This document shows positions 14,998-23,909 of a stretch of DNA of 35,836 bases, one piece after another (positions within the stretch are counted from its first letter, which is position 1; the number at the start of each line of letters is the position of its first letter). The notes beneath the pieces are model-generated. The model ran no database searches. It was not told the origin of the DNA and was given only the letters and a program-made list of their open reading frames with translations. This DNA comes from Nostoc sp. TCL26-01 (GTDB taxonomy: Bacteria > Cyanobacteriota > Cyanobacteriia > Cyanobacteriales > Nostocaceae). The translations under genes were made by a program, and so were the position numbers. Location of the stretch: NCBI RefSeq assembly GCF_013393945.1, contig NZ_CP040303.1:1-35836 (forward strand), written 5' to 3'.

Positions 14998-17904
14998 ATG
15001 GCGGAAGCTTCACAGATTCAAGCATTACTCAAGGCTTGGTTAGATTACATTTACATCGAAAATTTGAGTAATGCCAAAGTAGAAGCTGACGAATCGGAAC
15101 ACTCCAACATCTGGGACTCTCTTGTAAATCTGGTAGGGGATAAATTATTAATAGACGAGTCTTTATTTAAAAACATCAAGCAACAGTTTAAAAATTCCAA
15201 GAACAAAGTTCAAACAGAATTACCATCAATTGCTGTAGCTTTCCCCCAGATTTATGAAATTGAAAGCAATCGCCGTCAATTTCGCCCGTTGTTCACCATC
15301 AACGTTTCTCCTATCTTTGAGGGCAATTATCGCACTGGCGGATGGGATTTAACCCAGTACGAGTTTCAGCCTGTTATTCCCAATTTGATGCAGTGGTACG
15401 GGCTGGAGGAAGAAGCGGCTGAGTCCCTGGTGACAAGGGAAGGGCTGAAAGTTTTTCTCGAAACTACTTTCAATCGTCCCTTTAAGACGCTACAAGATTT
15501 TATGGGACTGATTGAATTACCACCGTTTCCTGTGCGGTCAAAACTGCTCCCCTATTTATTAGATTTTGACTACGCTCCTTTTAATCAGCACCTCAAAAAA
15601 GATTTTCAAAAAATCAGCGAACAGAATTACTTTCAGTGGGCAAGACCAGGACATCCAGCTTACGAATACCTGTTTGGGCAACCAAAAACACCTCAGCATG
15701 AAGTGCTTTTTTTGGGTGCTTTTCCTAACTCGCTACCCGATGACTATCAAGCACAAGCTCTTAAACATTCTCAGTTAAACTCTATTACTGCCGTGATTGG
15801 CCCGCCGGGGAATGGTAAGACCACACTGTTGTTACATAAGATAGCGCAGCAAGTGGTAAGTCGAGCCGTGGAATTAGCAACAACGGGTAAAGATAAAAGT
15901 AACCTAACTGTGGTAACAAGCACTAACAATTTTGCTGTAAAGAACGTTGAGAAAATCTTAGCCAGTAACTTGACCTCTGACCATTTCTACTTGTCGGGAG
16001 GCTCAAGGGATTTAGTTGAGAGCCAAGTTTTACCTAGTTTGCAAGCTGCACTCGACTGGTTAACCAAAGAAACGTTTAATCACGATGAATGGGAGTCAGC
16101 ACAACAACAATTATTAACTGGTGTTCAACAAATAGAAACTTACAAAAAACAAGACGAAAATTATCTGCAACAGAAAAGTGGTGATGAACAACTATTAGAG
16201 GAGCTATGCCGAGATATACAATCGGTCGAGTCAGCGATAAAGACCTCTGTTGTTAAGCCCTCAGCATTAGAATCTTCACACGACTACTCTAGGTTTCCAC
16301 TAGAAGCCTACCAGCAGATAGGACAACATCTTGACAGTGCTAGGCGTTCTTTGCCTAGAGTTGATTACTGGCAGAATAAGAGTAGAAATGACAACTGGTT
16401 TGTCCAGATTTTGCAGGCGATTAAACGATTCTGGCACTCGATAAGCAAAAGCAGCCCACATCATATTCTCAAACGCCTGCATAAACAAATAGAGATGCCT
16501 GTGTTAGCGACACTGGCCACCCCATTTCCTTTTCAAATCCCACTAACAACTGAATCTCTCATAGCAGCCCAGGAGAATGTTAATCAGCTTTTAGCAGAAG
16601 CATTTTCTTGGCAGCAAAAACAAAACAGTCTCGACAGCACACAACAGCACTTAGAGTCATTACAGCAAGAACTCACAGACTCCATTAATCGGCGTTCTCA
16701 AGTTGAAACCAGACTAGCTAGTTATCCCACCACAGATTTTTACAGTCGTTTCTACACCGAATTGCACTCACTGCAAGTAGAGTTATTTGAGTGGTCTTGG
16801 CAATTTCAACAGCAGGAAGCTCGACGGCGAAAAGATGAGGTGATAGCTTCCATGAAGACTTACATTGCTGTCTTGAATGGTGAATGGGATGCTTACCGCC
16901 AGTTAAGTCTTAATTGGAGAAACATTTATCGGGATATCAGTCTGTTATTTCCAGTATTTCTTTGCACTTTGCACTCCATCCGCAATTTGTTACCCTATCC
17001 CGATAGTGGCTGTATTGACCAAGTAATTGTAGATGAAGCAGGTCAGATTCCACCGCATCAGGTTTTCCCTGTTTTAGTGAGGTGTAATCGGGCTTTGATT
17101 GTAGGCGATCCATTGCAATTAGAGCCAGTTGTTAACTTGAGCGACCAGAAGAAAGATGAATATCGCAGCAAATCTTTTCTGGAACAAGGTTTAACGGATG
17201 TAGATTATGACCGCTACAGCCCCACTGCTTCCACAGCTTATCACCGTGCTGCTGGGGCATCAGGACAAATCCAAGATATTGGTCAGGGGATTATCCTTAA
17301 GTATCATTACCGTTGCGTTCCGGTGATTGCTGATTTTTGCGATCGCTTGTGCAATTACGGCATGATCATCAAAACTGAGCCTAAAGCTTCTCGCTTGGGT
17401 ACTAACCTGATTGCTTGCAATGTGGAAGGGAAGCTAGAGAATAACGTAAATTGGGCAGAAGTTGATGCAGTAGAAACGTTGATTGAGGAGTTGTTAGCGG
17501 CGGGTTATCGCTTAAATCCTACTGATTCTGAGAACGAAATCGGCGTGATTTCACCTTACCGCAGTCAAGCAAATGCCCTAACTCAACGTTTACGATCTCG
17601 CTGGACAGATTTTTCAAAGCAGAGCATTGGCACAGTTCACACGTTCCAAGGTGGCCAGAAATCAGTGATAATTTTCTCGACTCGCCAATGTCAAGCAAGT
17701 TATAGCCTCTGGTTTATTAATCGCCGACCTAATTTACTGAATGTGGCTGTGAGTAGAGCAAGAGAATTGTTTATCCTGGTGGGGAATTTGGGGCGAATTT
17801 CTGAAGGGGGGCATACCAAGGAGTTGGTAGAGTATATTAAGCAATTTGGAGAGATGCGAGAATTTCAAGAAAGTGCAAATGCCACTTTTATCCGTAAACA
17901 GTAA
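14998..17904 (+). CDS. Superfamily 1 (UPF1/DNA2-like) helicase
   Basis: 968 aa from ATG 14998, chosen because AGAGGGGAG lies just upstream. Walker A is VIGPPGNGKTTLLLHKIA (~267-284). A long coiled-coil insert (~370-640, QQHLESLQQELTDS) separates it from motif II VIVDEAGQIPPHQ (~675-687), then motif III LIVGDPLQLEPV, motif IV-like GVISPYRSQANAL, motif V GTVHTFQGGQKS and motif VI LLNVAVSRARELFILVGN. This is the AAA_11/AAA_12 helicase arrangement. The N-terminal ~250 residues are not recognised. Start lies 83 bp after parB, so it may be co-transcribed with parAB. It is convergent with the nuclease operon at 17977. Such helicases are frequent defence components, but a plasmid DNA- or RNA-processing role is equally possible. 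Confidence 0.85.
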   Translation: MAEASQIQALLKAWLDYIYIENLSNAKVEADESEHSNIWDSLVNLVGDKLLIDESLFKNIKQQFKNSKNKVQTELPSIAVAFPQIYEIESNRRQFRPLFTINVSPIFEGNYRTGGWDLTQYEFQPVIPNLMQWYGLEEEAAESLVTREGLKVFLETTFNRPFKTLQDFMGLIELPPFPVRSKLLPYLLDFDYAPFNQHLKKDFQKISEQNYFQWARPGHPAYEYLFGQPKTPQHEVLFLGAFPNSLPDDYQAQALKHSQLNSITAVIGPPGNGKTTLLLHKIAQQVVSRAVELATTGKDKSNLTVVTSTNNFAVKNVEKILASNLTSDHFYLSGGSRDLVESQVLPSLQAALDWLTKETFNHDEWESAQQQLLTGVQQIETYKKQDENYLQQKSGDEQLLEELCRDIQSVESAIKTSVVKPSALESSHDYSRFPLEAYQQIGQHLDSARRSLPRVDYWQNKSRNDNWFVQILQAIKRFWHSISKSSPHHILKRLHKQIEMPVLATLATPFPFQIPLTTESLIAAQENVNQLLAEAFSWQQKQNSLDSTQQHLESLQQELTDSINRRSQVETRLASYPTTDFYSRFYTELHSLQVELFEWSWQFQQQEARRRKDEVIASMKTYIAVLNGEWDAYRQLSLNWRNIYRDISLLFPVFLCTLHSIRNLLPYPDSGCIDQVIVDEAGQIPPHQVFPVLVRCNRALIVGDPLQLEPVVNLSDQKKDEYRSKSFLEQGLTDVDYDRYSPTASTAYHRAAGASGQIQDIGQGIILKYHYRCVPVIADFCDRLCNYGMIIKTEPKASRLGTNLIACNVEGKLENNVNWAEVDAVETLIEELLAAGYRLNPTDSENEIGVISPYRSQANALTQRLRSRWTDFSKQSIGTVHTFQGGQKSVIIFSTRQCQASYSLWFINRRPNLLNVAVSRARELFILVGNLGRISEGGHTKELVEYIKQFGEMREFQESANATFIRKQ

Positions 17905-17976
17905 ATAGAGTTTAATAAAATTGCCTGATTAGTTTTGGAATCATGTGAAATTCAATTTTTATTAACAGTAATTAAA

Positions 17977-18729
17977 CTATAAAATTAATTTTTTTAAACG
18001 TTCGGGTAAATCAACATCAATTGGTTCAGTTACAGGTGCTGTTTTCAATCCACTTAATTGTTCTATTTCTTTGATTTTCCTAATTAAAATTTTAATTAAA
18101 GCACCGTTTTGATTAAGTTCAAAAATATCATCTTTATCAAAAACTACAATCTTCTTGTTATGTCTTGCATAAAAAAGGAGCTGGCAAAGTCTAGCATAAC
18201 TAACGCATCTTTGTCGGCTACTTGTATTAGGAAATCCGGCTGCCCCTTTTAAGGTAAAGAAAACACCAAGACCAACAGTATTAAATAACTCTAGAGTCAT
18301 AATACTGCAAAGACGGGAGAACTGAGCAACAGAAACAACTTCTTCTGTTGCTTTTGCCTCAGCAACAATGCCTCGATAATCTTTTAAAAAAAGGCGATTA
18401 CAAATAATGTCCCAATCAGCACCATCACCACTAATTAAAAAATCATATTGATGGCTAGCAGATTGATAACTTTTAATTTCAGAATAGCCTACTAATCCTT
18501 TAAAGCTGAGAGTGAGAATTCCTTCTAATAAATATCCTGCTTGTTGCCTCTCACTATCAGTTGGTTTTTCTTTTTGCAAATAATATTTTATTTCATCTAA
18601 ATAATCTGAAAGTTGAATATCAGGAGTATATAACCAATTGATTACTTCATTAGATTCAGGACTATCATGCTTTAAGTATTTCAAAGATTCAATAATATTT
18701 TTAGCGGCTTGCTTAGAATCCATTTCCAT
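17977..18729 (-). CDS. PD-(D/E)XK superfamily nuclease
   Basis: 250 aa. A complete restriction-endonuclease motif set is visible: E69 in GYLLEGILTLSF, D96 in YDFLISGDGADWDIIC and E124-A-K126 in RGIVAEAKATEE, followed by a Gln-containing helix (VSVAQFSRL). The N-terminal ~65 residues are helical. Core residues are intact, so a catalytic nuclease is expected. Last gene of a three-gene minus-strand operon, 22 bp after the small Zn-type gene. Two starts are possible (18729 or ATG 18723). It is probably the effector of the unit; substrate (invading DNA or own genome) unknown. Confidence 0.7.
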   Translation of the reverse strand: MEMDSKQAAKNIIESLKYLKHDSPESNEVINWLYTPDIQLSDYLDEIKYYLQKEKPTDSERQQAGYLLEGILTLSFKGLVGYSEIKSYQSASHQYDFLISGDGADWDIICNRLFLKDYRGIVAEAKATEEVVSVAQFSRLCSIMTLELFNTVGLGVFFTLKGAAGFPNTSSRQRCVSYARLCQLLFYARHNKKIVVFDKDDIFELNQNGALIKILIRKIKEIEQLSGLKTAPVTEPIDVDLPERLKKLIL

Positions 18730-18751
18730 TTATTTTGAATACTTAATTTTC

Positions 18752-19114
18752 TTAAATAAATTCAATTTTTGTTTTAGTTTCTGCCATTACATCAAACTGA
18801 AGTTCATCATAATCATATAAAGTGATTTCACAATGAGGGCAAACATAAGGTAATTTAGGCATTCCTGCACTGAGAGGAGTTCTTTCTACAAAAGTTTCTG
18901 CACAAGTGTGATAAATTAAAAGCCAATTTTGACAAAATTTATCAGCAGATAAAACAGCTAAAATAGCAATAACTTGAGAATATTCAATACCAATTTTTAT
19001 GGCTAGTTCATGCGGTTGTGCTGTCTGTATTTCCTGATTGAAGTGTTTATTTAATAATGATTTATGATGGTCTGAAAGAAAATCTAATCGGTTTTTACAA
19101 ACTAAACGAGCCAT
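18752..19114 (-). CDS. Small winged-helix-like protein with CxxC motif
   Basis: 120 aa from ATG 19114, chosen because GAGGTG lies 6-8 nt upstream; a GTG at 19123 would add three residues. The middle (QTAQPHELAIKIGIEYSQVI, then AILAVLSADKFCQNWLLIYH) looks like a winged helix. The C-terminal half has YHTC and VCPHCE, which may coordinate zinc. No family is recognised. It is fused by spacing to the 387-aa gene (SD inside that gene's end) and precedes the nuclease gene. It is likely an adaptor or regulator between sensor and effector; this is inference from order only. Confidence 0.6.
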   Translation of the reverse strand: MARLVCKNRLDFLSDHHKSLLNKHFNQEIQTAQPHELAIKIGIEYSQVIAILAVLSADKFCQNWLLIYHTCAETFVERTPLSAGMPKLPYVCPHCEITLYDYDELQFDVMAETKTKIEFI

Positions 19115-19124
19115 AGTTTTCACC

Positions 19125-20288
19125 TCAAGTTTGTAATTCTGATAAAAGAAACTTTAAAGCTTGGACACTTCCGCCATAATTTTCAAGAAAGCATGACAAA
19201 TGTTGAAAGCTATCTTGATGCTTTAAGTTTCCATTTGAAAAATAGAAATGAGAACGAATTATTCCTTTTGATTTACCATTGTCCTCCGATATGTTATCTA
19301 AACTAAATTCATAAGACTTGAGTCCCCAATCATGAATTAGAGTTCTCAACAAAGCATTTTCAACTGTATTAACTAATTTGGGAGTTTCTTCTAAATTAAG
19401 TACATTCAATGCTGTTTGTGCTAAATGTTTCGATAATGCTTGTAATCCCCTCATTTCAAGTTCCGCCTGATCAAAAGCACCAGTGCTATGAGCATTCAAC
19501 GCAACTCCACGATTATCAGTGCGAATTCTTAGATGCCTCCAAATATAATTTTGGTTTCCAACATATTTATCCCACATATTCTGTAAAATTAGGTTATTAA
19601 GATTCGGATGCTGCCAAGTAGCTTGACATTGAGCCATAAGTTCATCGAAAAAATCAGGAATATGAGACCAATATGGAAACTGCATCAGTGGTTCAATTTG
19701 TGGATCTATTAAATTAGATTTTAAATAGTTATATCGAAATCCATTCCATGATAAAGCCACATAATTAGCTCCTATTTCTGCAACTACAGTCCATCTAATA
19801 TGATAAGTAGATACACGATTAACATCTCCTAAAATATTATCATTTGAAATATTTTCAGCTTTAAATACTTTTTGATAGTAGGGTAATTTTAACGTGCGTA
19901 TATACCATTTTCGATTATCATTTTCGTCTTCAATAGGGCCATACCATCCATCATCTCCAAATTCTGTAATAAGTGTATTGGCTGGGTTTAAAATGGGATA
20001 TTTTATGCTATTGCCTAACTTTAGACTTAACCATTTTCGAGGTTGTTGTACAAATGCAAGTAAAACATCGTTTGGACTAATATCTTTGTTTTGAATTGCT
20101 TCTGTTAAGCTAGCAGCTAATTTATATTTAGACTGATTTTTATTTTTTTTAGCTAAACTTCTCAAAGTATTTAAAGTAAACTCTGAGCTATACAAAAACT
20201 GAGTACAAAATATATTACTATCAGAAAACCCTTTATCTATAAAAGCTAGTATATTATTTTTGTCTGTATTTGCCTGTGATGCTGCCAT
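19125..20288 (-). CDS. Unrecognised 387-aa protein, first gene of nuclease operon
   Basis: 387 aa, ATG with AAGG 7 nt upstream. I do not recognise a family. Visible features: a helical N-terminus (LRSLAKKNKNQSKYKLAASL), a middle beta-rich part rich in Trp/Tyr (WYIRTLKLPYYQKVF, WTVVAEIGANYVALSWNGFR), and a helical C-terminus (LQALSKHLAQTALNVLNLEE). There is no P-loop, membrane segment or signal peptide. Position at the head of an operon with a wHTH/CxxC protein and a nuclease suggests a sensor or specificity subunit. The A+T-rich composition resembles the other accessory genes. Confidence 0.6.
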   Translation of the reverse strand: MAASQANTDKNNILAFIDKGFSDSNIFCTQFLYSSEFTLNTLRSLAKKNKNQSKYKLAASLTEAIQNKDISPNDVLLAFVQQPRKWLSLKLGNSIKYPILNPANTLITEFGDDGWYGPIEDENDNRKWYIRTLKLPYYQKVFKAENISNDNILGDVNRVSTYHIRWTVVAEIGANYVALSWNGFRYNYLKSNLIDPQIEPLMQFPYWSHIPDFFDELMAQCQATWQHPNLNNLILQNMWDKYVGNQNYIWRHLRIRTDNRGVALNAHSTGAFDQAELEMRGLQALSKHLAQTALNVLNLEETPKLVNTVENALLRTLIHDWGLKSYEFSLDNISEDNGKSKGIIRSHFYFSNGNLKHQDSFQHLSCFLENYGGSVQALKFLLSELQT

Positions 20289-20410
20289 ACTTTGACCTTA
20301 ATAGCTTGAATTTTTCATACATTATCATTATGCTGGTTAAATATAGTACACGAATATATTGATTATGTATAATTATCTTTTAAAAGATAAATCTAATTAA
20401 ATTAAAGGCC

Positions 20411-20455
20411 ATGTAATGGTTTCAGGAGACGACAATGGTCGCCTGTATGTAATGG
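20411..20455. repeat. Hairpin flanked by 9-bp direct repeats
   Basis: ATGTAATGG (20411-20419 and 20447-20455) flanks a hairpin CAGGAGAC (20423-20430) / GTCGCCTG (20438-20445), 7 of 8 paired. This looks like a tiny palindromic insertion with target duplication, or a stem-loop. The rest of the gap 20289-20735 holds GACAAAGTTTGTC (20620-20632), a 13-bp palindrome, and no intact gene. Confidence 0.35.
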
Positions 20456-20735
20456 CGGTTAAGTAGCATCAGTACAAGACAAAAATTAGACATAGCAAGC
20501 CTTCTAGTAATCGTTGAAAATTGCCTAATTTATAGCCTTTTAGGTAAAGTCAAATATAGTTTAAACAAAAGAATCAGGGTTGTGGCTTCTTCGCAAGGTG
20601 CTAGTTAGATTCTGTTTTAGACAAAGTTTGTCAAGCACGTAAGTTTCTGTACGATTGCTACCAGAACATCAGGAACAACAATTAAACATTAATATACTTA
20701 AAAAGTTTACAATGCCTTGCTTTCGAGGATTTAAG

Positions 20736-20861
20736 AACTCGTTGCGCTCTCGGCGGCGATAGCGGAGTGGCTCTTGCGGGCTTGTGGATCTAGTTAGCTC
20801 AACAAGTAATCTCCCTGCCCGTAAGAGCCACCGCCGAGAGCGAGCGAAGCGGCAACGAGTT
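20736..20861. repeat. 126-bp nested inverted repeat downstream of the relaxase
   Basis: Three nested stems: AACTCGTTG (20736) with CAACGAGTT (20853-20861), CGCTCTCGGCGG (20745-20756) with CCGCCGAGAGCG (20831-20842), and a 15-bp stem starting GTGGCTCTT (20767-20781) with GCCCGTAAGAGCCAC (20817-20831), one mismatch. The loop ends pair again (CTTGT/ACAAG). It lies 17 bp beyond the relaxase stop and is G+C-rich against A+T-rich surroundings. It may be the mob operon terminator (though no T run), a MITE-like element or a recombination site. Confidence 0.6.
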
Positions 20862-20878
20862 CGTCGGGGCTACACGAA

Positions 20879-22669
20879 TCACCGACTAAAACCTCTTTGC
20901 TGCTGTCTGCGTTTCTCCTGCTCGTAGTGCCGCCGTTCTAGCAAATCCTGATTCCAAGTCAAATTATCAGGCGGAAGTCTCTTACTTTGGGGCAGCAATT
21001 CTAGTACAGCACTAGCGGTTTCTTGACCTTGCTTATCCTTATTAAATGCCAGCCCAATTCTGCTGATATTTTTGAGAACTTCTAGAGGCAAGTTATGCGG
21101 GTCATCCACCACCATGTACATTGTTCTCACTGGCGGCATTCCCTTGTGTGCGTCCCTATCCATATCTGCTATTGACAGTGCATCAATGGGTGAGTCGCAC
21201 AAAAATACTCTCTCGATTTTATCGTCTGCTTCTCCACCCAATTTAATGTGAAACCATCCCTGATCTGATTGGGTGCTTTCGCTTTTCTGTGAACAGCGAT
21301 TGTCAAGGCGTGTGGTGTCCCAAACCAGTGCGCCTGATTTTTCACCGTTTAAATCCCGTTTGATAAACACAACATTTCGCTGTTGATCTATGTAACCTAA
21401 GCCCAGCAGATGTAATGGTTGCACAAGTAAATCGGAAATACCGCGTTTTTGAGTTAGGTAATTTTGTAATGCAGGCCAGAGACTTTCATCCTCTGCTGGT
21501 GGTGTAAACTGGGGTGAACGCTGTTTTTGCTCTCTATTCAATGCCAGTTGATTGGTAGCAATTAGAACTAATGTTTTAGCTTCATCAGTAGTCCATCCAA
21601 CAGGACTGGCTTTAATAATCTCTTCTACATCTGGGGCTGGGTGATTATCTAATAATGCCCTATTAGCAATTTCTTTGTCCCGGTCAATCACTAATAAACT
21701 TTGCAAGTCGCCACTGTAATACTGATATAACTCGACTGCTTGATTCTGGTTTAGCTTTGGTTTAGGAGTGGTTGGAATTTGAGCTTTATTTTCAGCGATT
21801 TTATTTATGAGTTGTTCGCTCTCCACCGCTTGCTTAACAGAATTGTTTAACAGCTGCTCAATTCGTGCATCATCCCTTTGTGGCTGGTAGTCAATTCGGA
21901 GATGTTTTTGCAAACCAGGAAATGTGTAGGCTGCACCTAATTGTGTGCCACTAAAAGCAATTCCATCTTTCTCATAAGAAATTCCTTTAGATTTACCGTT
22001 CCTGGTAAATCCTGTCCTTACACTAATACCAGCTTGCTGCAAACGCATAATTAACGTTGGCATCTGGGGATGATCAACAGATAAGTTATCAATTGTCTGC
22101 TGAATTAGCTCCTTGATGCTGGGTTCTGGTGGGGTATCGCGCTTACCCTGCTCATATTCTTCTTGCTCTCGTTTAATGCGCCGAAATTGTCCTGTGCTTT
22201 GTGTGCGATTTAATCTTTCTCTACTGCCCTGGACTTGCACTAAATCATAGTCAATTTCAATCTGACGTAGGACTTTTTCAGAGCGTACATAATCCCAGGA
22301 ATCATCAACCAGTAACCCTGTGTCCATTCTGATTCTGCTGGCTGCAATGTGGACATGATCATCGTCGGTGTTTTCGTGGCGGAAGATGACATACTGATTG
22401 GCATCAAAGCCCATCTCTTTCATGTAGCGATTGCCAATTTCACACCATTTATATTCAGAAATTACATCATCCTTGGCTGCTGAAAGAGAGACATGATAAA
22501 CAACACGTTCGGCATCTGGATTTAGTTGTCGAGATAGTCGAAATTCTTTCGATAATTCTCTGGCATTTCTGCCACTCATGTTACCACCAATTAGTTTGGC
22601 ATTTTCACTGTTATGTAAATAATCTAATAACTTGCGAAAACCTCTACCCTTCGTCTGCTTCCCAATCAT
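20879..22669 (-). CDS. mobA: Mobilization relaxase fused to DUF3991/TOPRIM domain
   Basis: 596 aa. The N-terminal relaxase domain is unmistakable: MIGKQTKGRGFRKLLDYLHN with candidate nucleophile Y17, AKLIGGNMSGR (24-34), and the metal-binding FRHENTDDDHVHIAASRI with H98, H105 and H107. MOBP-like overall. The C-terminal part has a DUF3991-like segment (LLGLGYIDQQRNVVFIKRDL) and a TOPRIM-like segment (VFLCDSPIDALSIADMD, ~485-505; IGLAFNKDKQG). Such fusions couple nicking at oriT with priming of the transferred strand. ATG 22669 lies inside the end of the MobC-like gene (26-bp overlap). No mating-pair genes are present, so the plasmid is mobilizable rather than self-transmissible. Confidence 0.92.
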   Translation of the reverse strand: MIGKQTKGRGFRKLLDYLHNSENAKLIGGNMSGRNARELSKEFRLSRQLNPDAERVVYHVSLSAAKDDVISEYKWCEIGNRYMKEMGFDANQYVIFRHENTDDDHVHIAASRIRMDTGLLVDDSWDYVRSEKVLRQIEIDYDLVQVQGSRERLNRTQSTGQFRRIKREQEEYEQGKRDTPPEPSIKELIQQTIDNLSVDHPQMPTLIMRLQQAGISVRTGFTRNGKSKGISYEKDGIAFSGTQLGAAYTFPGLQKHLRIDYQPQRDDARIEQLLNNSVKQAVESEQLINKIAENKAQIPTTPKPKLNQNQAVELYQYYSGDLQSLLVIDRDKEIANRALLDNHPAPDVEEIIKASPVGWTTDEAKTLVLIATNQLALNREQKQRSPQFTPPAEDESLWPALQNYLTQKRGISDLLVQPLHLLGLGYIDQQRNVVFIKRDLNGEKSGALVWDTTRLDNRCSQKSESTQSDQGWFHIKLGGEADDKIERVFLCDSPIDALSIADMDRDAHKGMPPVRTMYMVVDDPHNLPLEVLKNISRIGLAFNKDKQGQETASAVLELLPQSKRLPPDNLTWNQDLLERRHYEQEKRRQQQRGFSR

Positions 22670-23060
22670 CGTCTTCCTCCTCTTCTTCTTCCCAGTCGTT
22701 GTCTTCTTCCGTGTCTACTTGAGCAATGTCTCGTCTGCACTGATGCAACACTGACAAAAGTTCTTGTAACAGTTCTGGGTTGGCTGGGGGAGTACGCCCC
22801 ATTTTTATCGCTGTGTTTGTGGCTTTGACAAGTTGGTTTAAGTTATTGCCGATTTGTCCTAATTCCCAATATGTTTGTAGGCTAATTTTGCTTAGTCGTT
22901 TGGGCAGTGGTCGCAACAATCCATTACGCCTCATCAACTCACTCGCTGACATTCCCGCATCCTTTGATTTTATCCGCAGCAGATCCAATTCAATGTCACT
23001 CAACCTTAGTGAAAAGAGGTGGTTTCTTATGAGTCTTTTTGACTGCTTGCGACGAGACAT
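22644..23060 (-). CDS. mobC: MobC-like relaxosome accessory protein
   Basis: 138 aa from ATG 23060; the frame is open to 23123, but that extension runs through a hairpin. A basic N-terminus (MSRRKQSKRLIRN) leads into a ribbon-helix-helix-like segment (FSLRLSDIELDLLRIKSKDA, then GMSASELMRRNGLL), followed by the MobC hallmark YWELGQIGNNLNQLVKATN. The tail is a run of Glu/Asp/Trp. MobC-type proteins bind oriT and help the relaxase open the nic region. The gene overlaps mobA and shares its promoter upstream of 23060. Confidence 0.85.
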   Translation of the reverse strand: MSRRKQSKRLIRNHLFSLRLSDIELDLLRIKSKDAGMSASELMRRNGLLRPLPKRLSKISLQTYWELGQIGNNLNQLVKATNTAIKMGRTPPANPELLQELLSVLHQCRRDIAQVDTEEDNDWEEEEEEDDDWEADEG

Positions 23061-23099
23061 AATCAATAGTTTAGGGTACAAAGCGAAGCGGGGTTTTTT

Positions 23100-23117
23100 A
23101 AGGGGGTGCGCCCCCTT
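23100..23117. other. Candidate oriT nic-region hairpin
   Basis: AAGGGGG (23100-23106) and CCCCCTT (23111-23117) are perfect arms around TGCG. The + strand segment GTGCGCCCCCT resembles the IncQ-type nic sequence (TAAGTGCGCCCT). It lies 40 bp upstream of mobC, where oriT is usually found in mob operons. The relaxase looks MOBP-like rather than MOBQ, so the similarity may be accidental. Confidence 0.35.
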
Positions 23118-23600
23118 GAACAAGCCGTCGTCCGAGCGTAGCGAGGTTTAGCGTTAGCTAAAAGACATGGCTTGCTTCTAGCCCATTTTCGGGGTAAGGG
23201 AGGTGTTATCGGCTACGTATGTACGGAGGCACAGCGAGGAGCTGGGAGGGGGAACATGGCACAGTCGTGATGCTGACAATACTACAACTAACAAGGGGAT
23301 ATAACAACGGCTTACTTTGTCATAACGAAAAATCAATGAATAGGTAAATTCTAGATTAAGCTTACGCCACAATAAGGCAGATAAAATCAGCTAGGGATAA
23401 ATGGTAAATACGGCGTAGCCGCAGTAACGAATTTATAAGAAGTATGACTAAATAATCATCACGGTGTAGCCGTCACAGTAAAAGGTAGTTCGGCGTAGCG
23501 GCAGTAGTCAAATTTTTATTAGTATTTTTAAAACAAGTTGGGATAGATTTTTTCAAATATCCGATAATTAGTAGTTAATTAATCACTGCATGAAATCACA
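23118..23600. other. mob upstream intergenic region with short palindromic repeats
   Basis: No gene is supported. It holds TTTAGC-GTTA-GCTAAA (23147-23162), a single GGTGTTAT (23202-23209, like the RHH motif), and three related hairpin repeats: CGGCGTAGCCGCAGTA (23411-23426), ACGGTGTAGCCGTCACAGTA (23461-23480) and CGGCGTAGCGGCAGTAG (23491-23507). The region lies between divergent mobC and the small HTH-like gene, so it should contain both promoters and probably oriT-flanking binding sites. Confidence 0.5.
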
Positions 23601-23909
23601 ATGACTGAACATCAGAAATCAGAGGTGATCACTAAGAGCAAGGTTGATAAGGCCATCGAATTACTGAAGGAGCAGAAGCCGAAAGAGCGAGAGGATGTAT
23701 CAGACAGAGATGCTGTCCGGCAGATGAGGAGATACATTGAGAAGCTGACTTCCTCTAAGTACGGCTACACTTATGATGAAGTGTCAGAGATGCTTCAAGG
23801 GCTGGGGATTAATTTGAGTGGCAGCAGAATCAAGTATTTAATCGGTGAGTTGAAGAAAAGCAGTCGTCGCCATCAAAAGAAATCGGAGGGTGACAACAAA
23901 GATACATAA
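23601..23909 (+). CDS. Small HTH-like protein near mob genes
   Basis: 102 aa. The charged N-terminal half (KVDKAIELLKEQKPKEREDV) is followed by YTYDEVSEMLQGLGINLSGS, RIKYLIGELKKS. This pattern resembles small plasmid helix-turn-helix accessory proteins in which an (Y/T)xxEIxxxLxxxGIxIS helix pair precedes a recognition-like helix. It ends in a basic tail. Divergent from mobC across the candidate oriT region, it may be a relaxosome accessory or regulator. Family not certain. Confidence 0.6.
   Translation: MTEHQKSEVITKSKVDKAIELLKEQKPKEREDVSDRDAVRQMRRYIEKLTSSKYGYTYDEVSEMLQGLGINLSGSRIKYLIGELKKSSRRHQKKSEGDNKDT

Noticed and set aside
20588..20680. Coding-like stretch DSVLDKVCQARKFLYDCYQN in the gap before mobA, possibly a transposase relic
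   Set aside because: Only about 23 codons between stops and no second motif to support any family.
23061..23123. N-terminal extension of MobC (MFKGAHPLKKPRF...)
   Set aside because: It runs through the 23100-23117 hairpin and lacks family similarity; the ATG at 23060 starts the typical basic MobC N-terminus.
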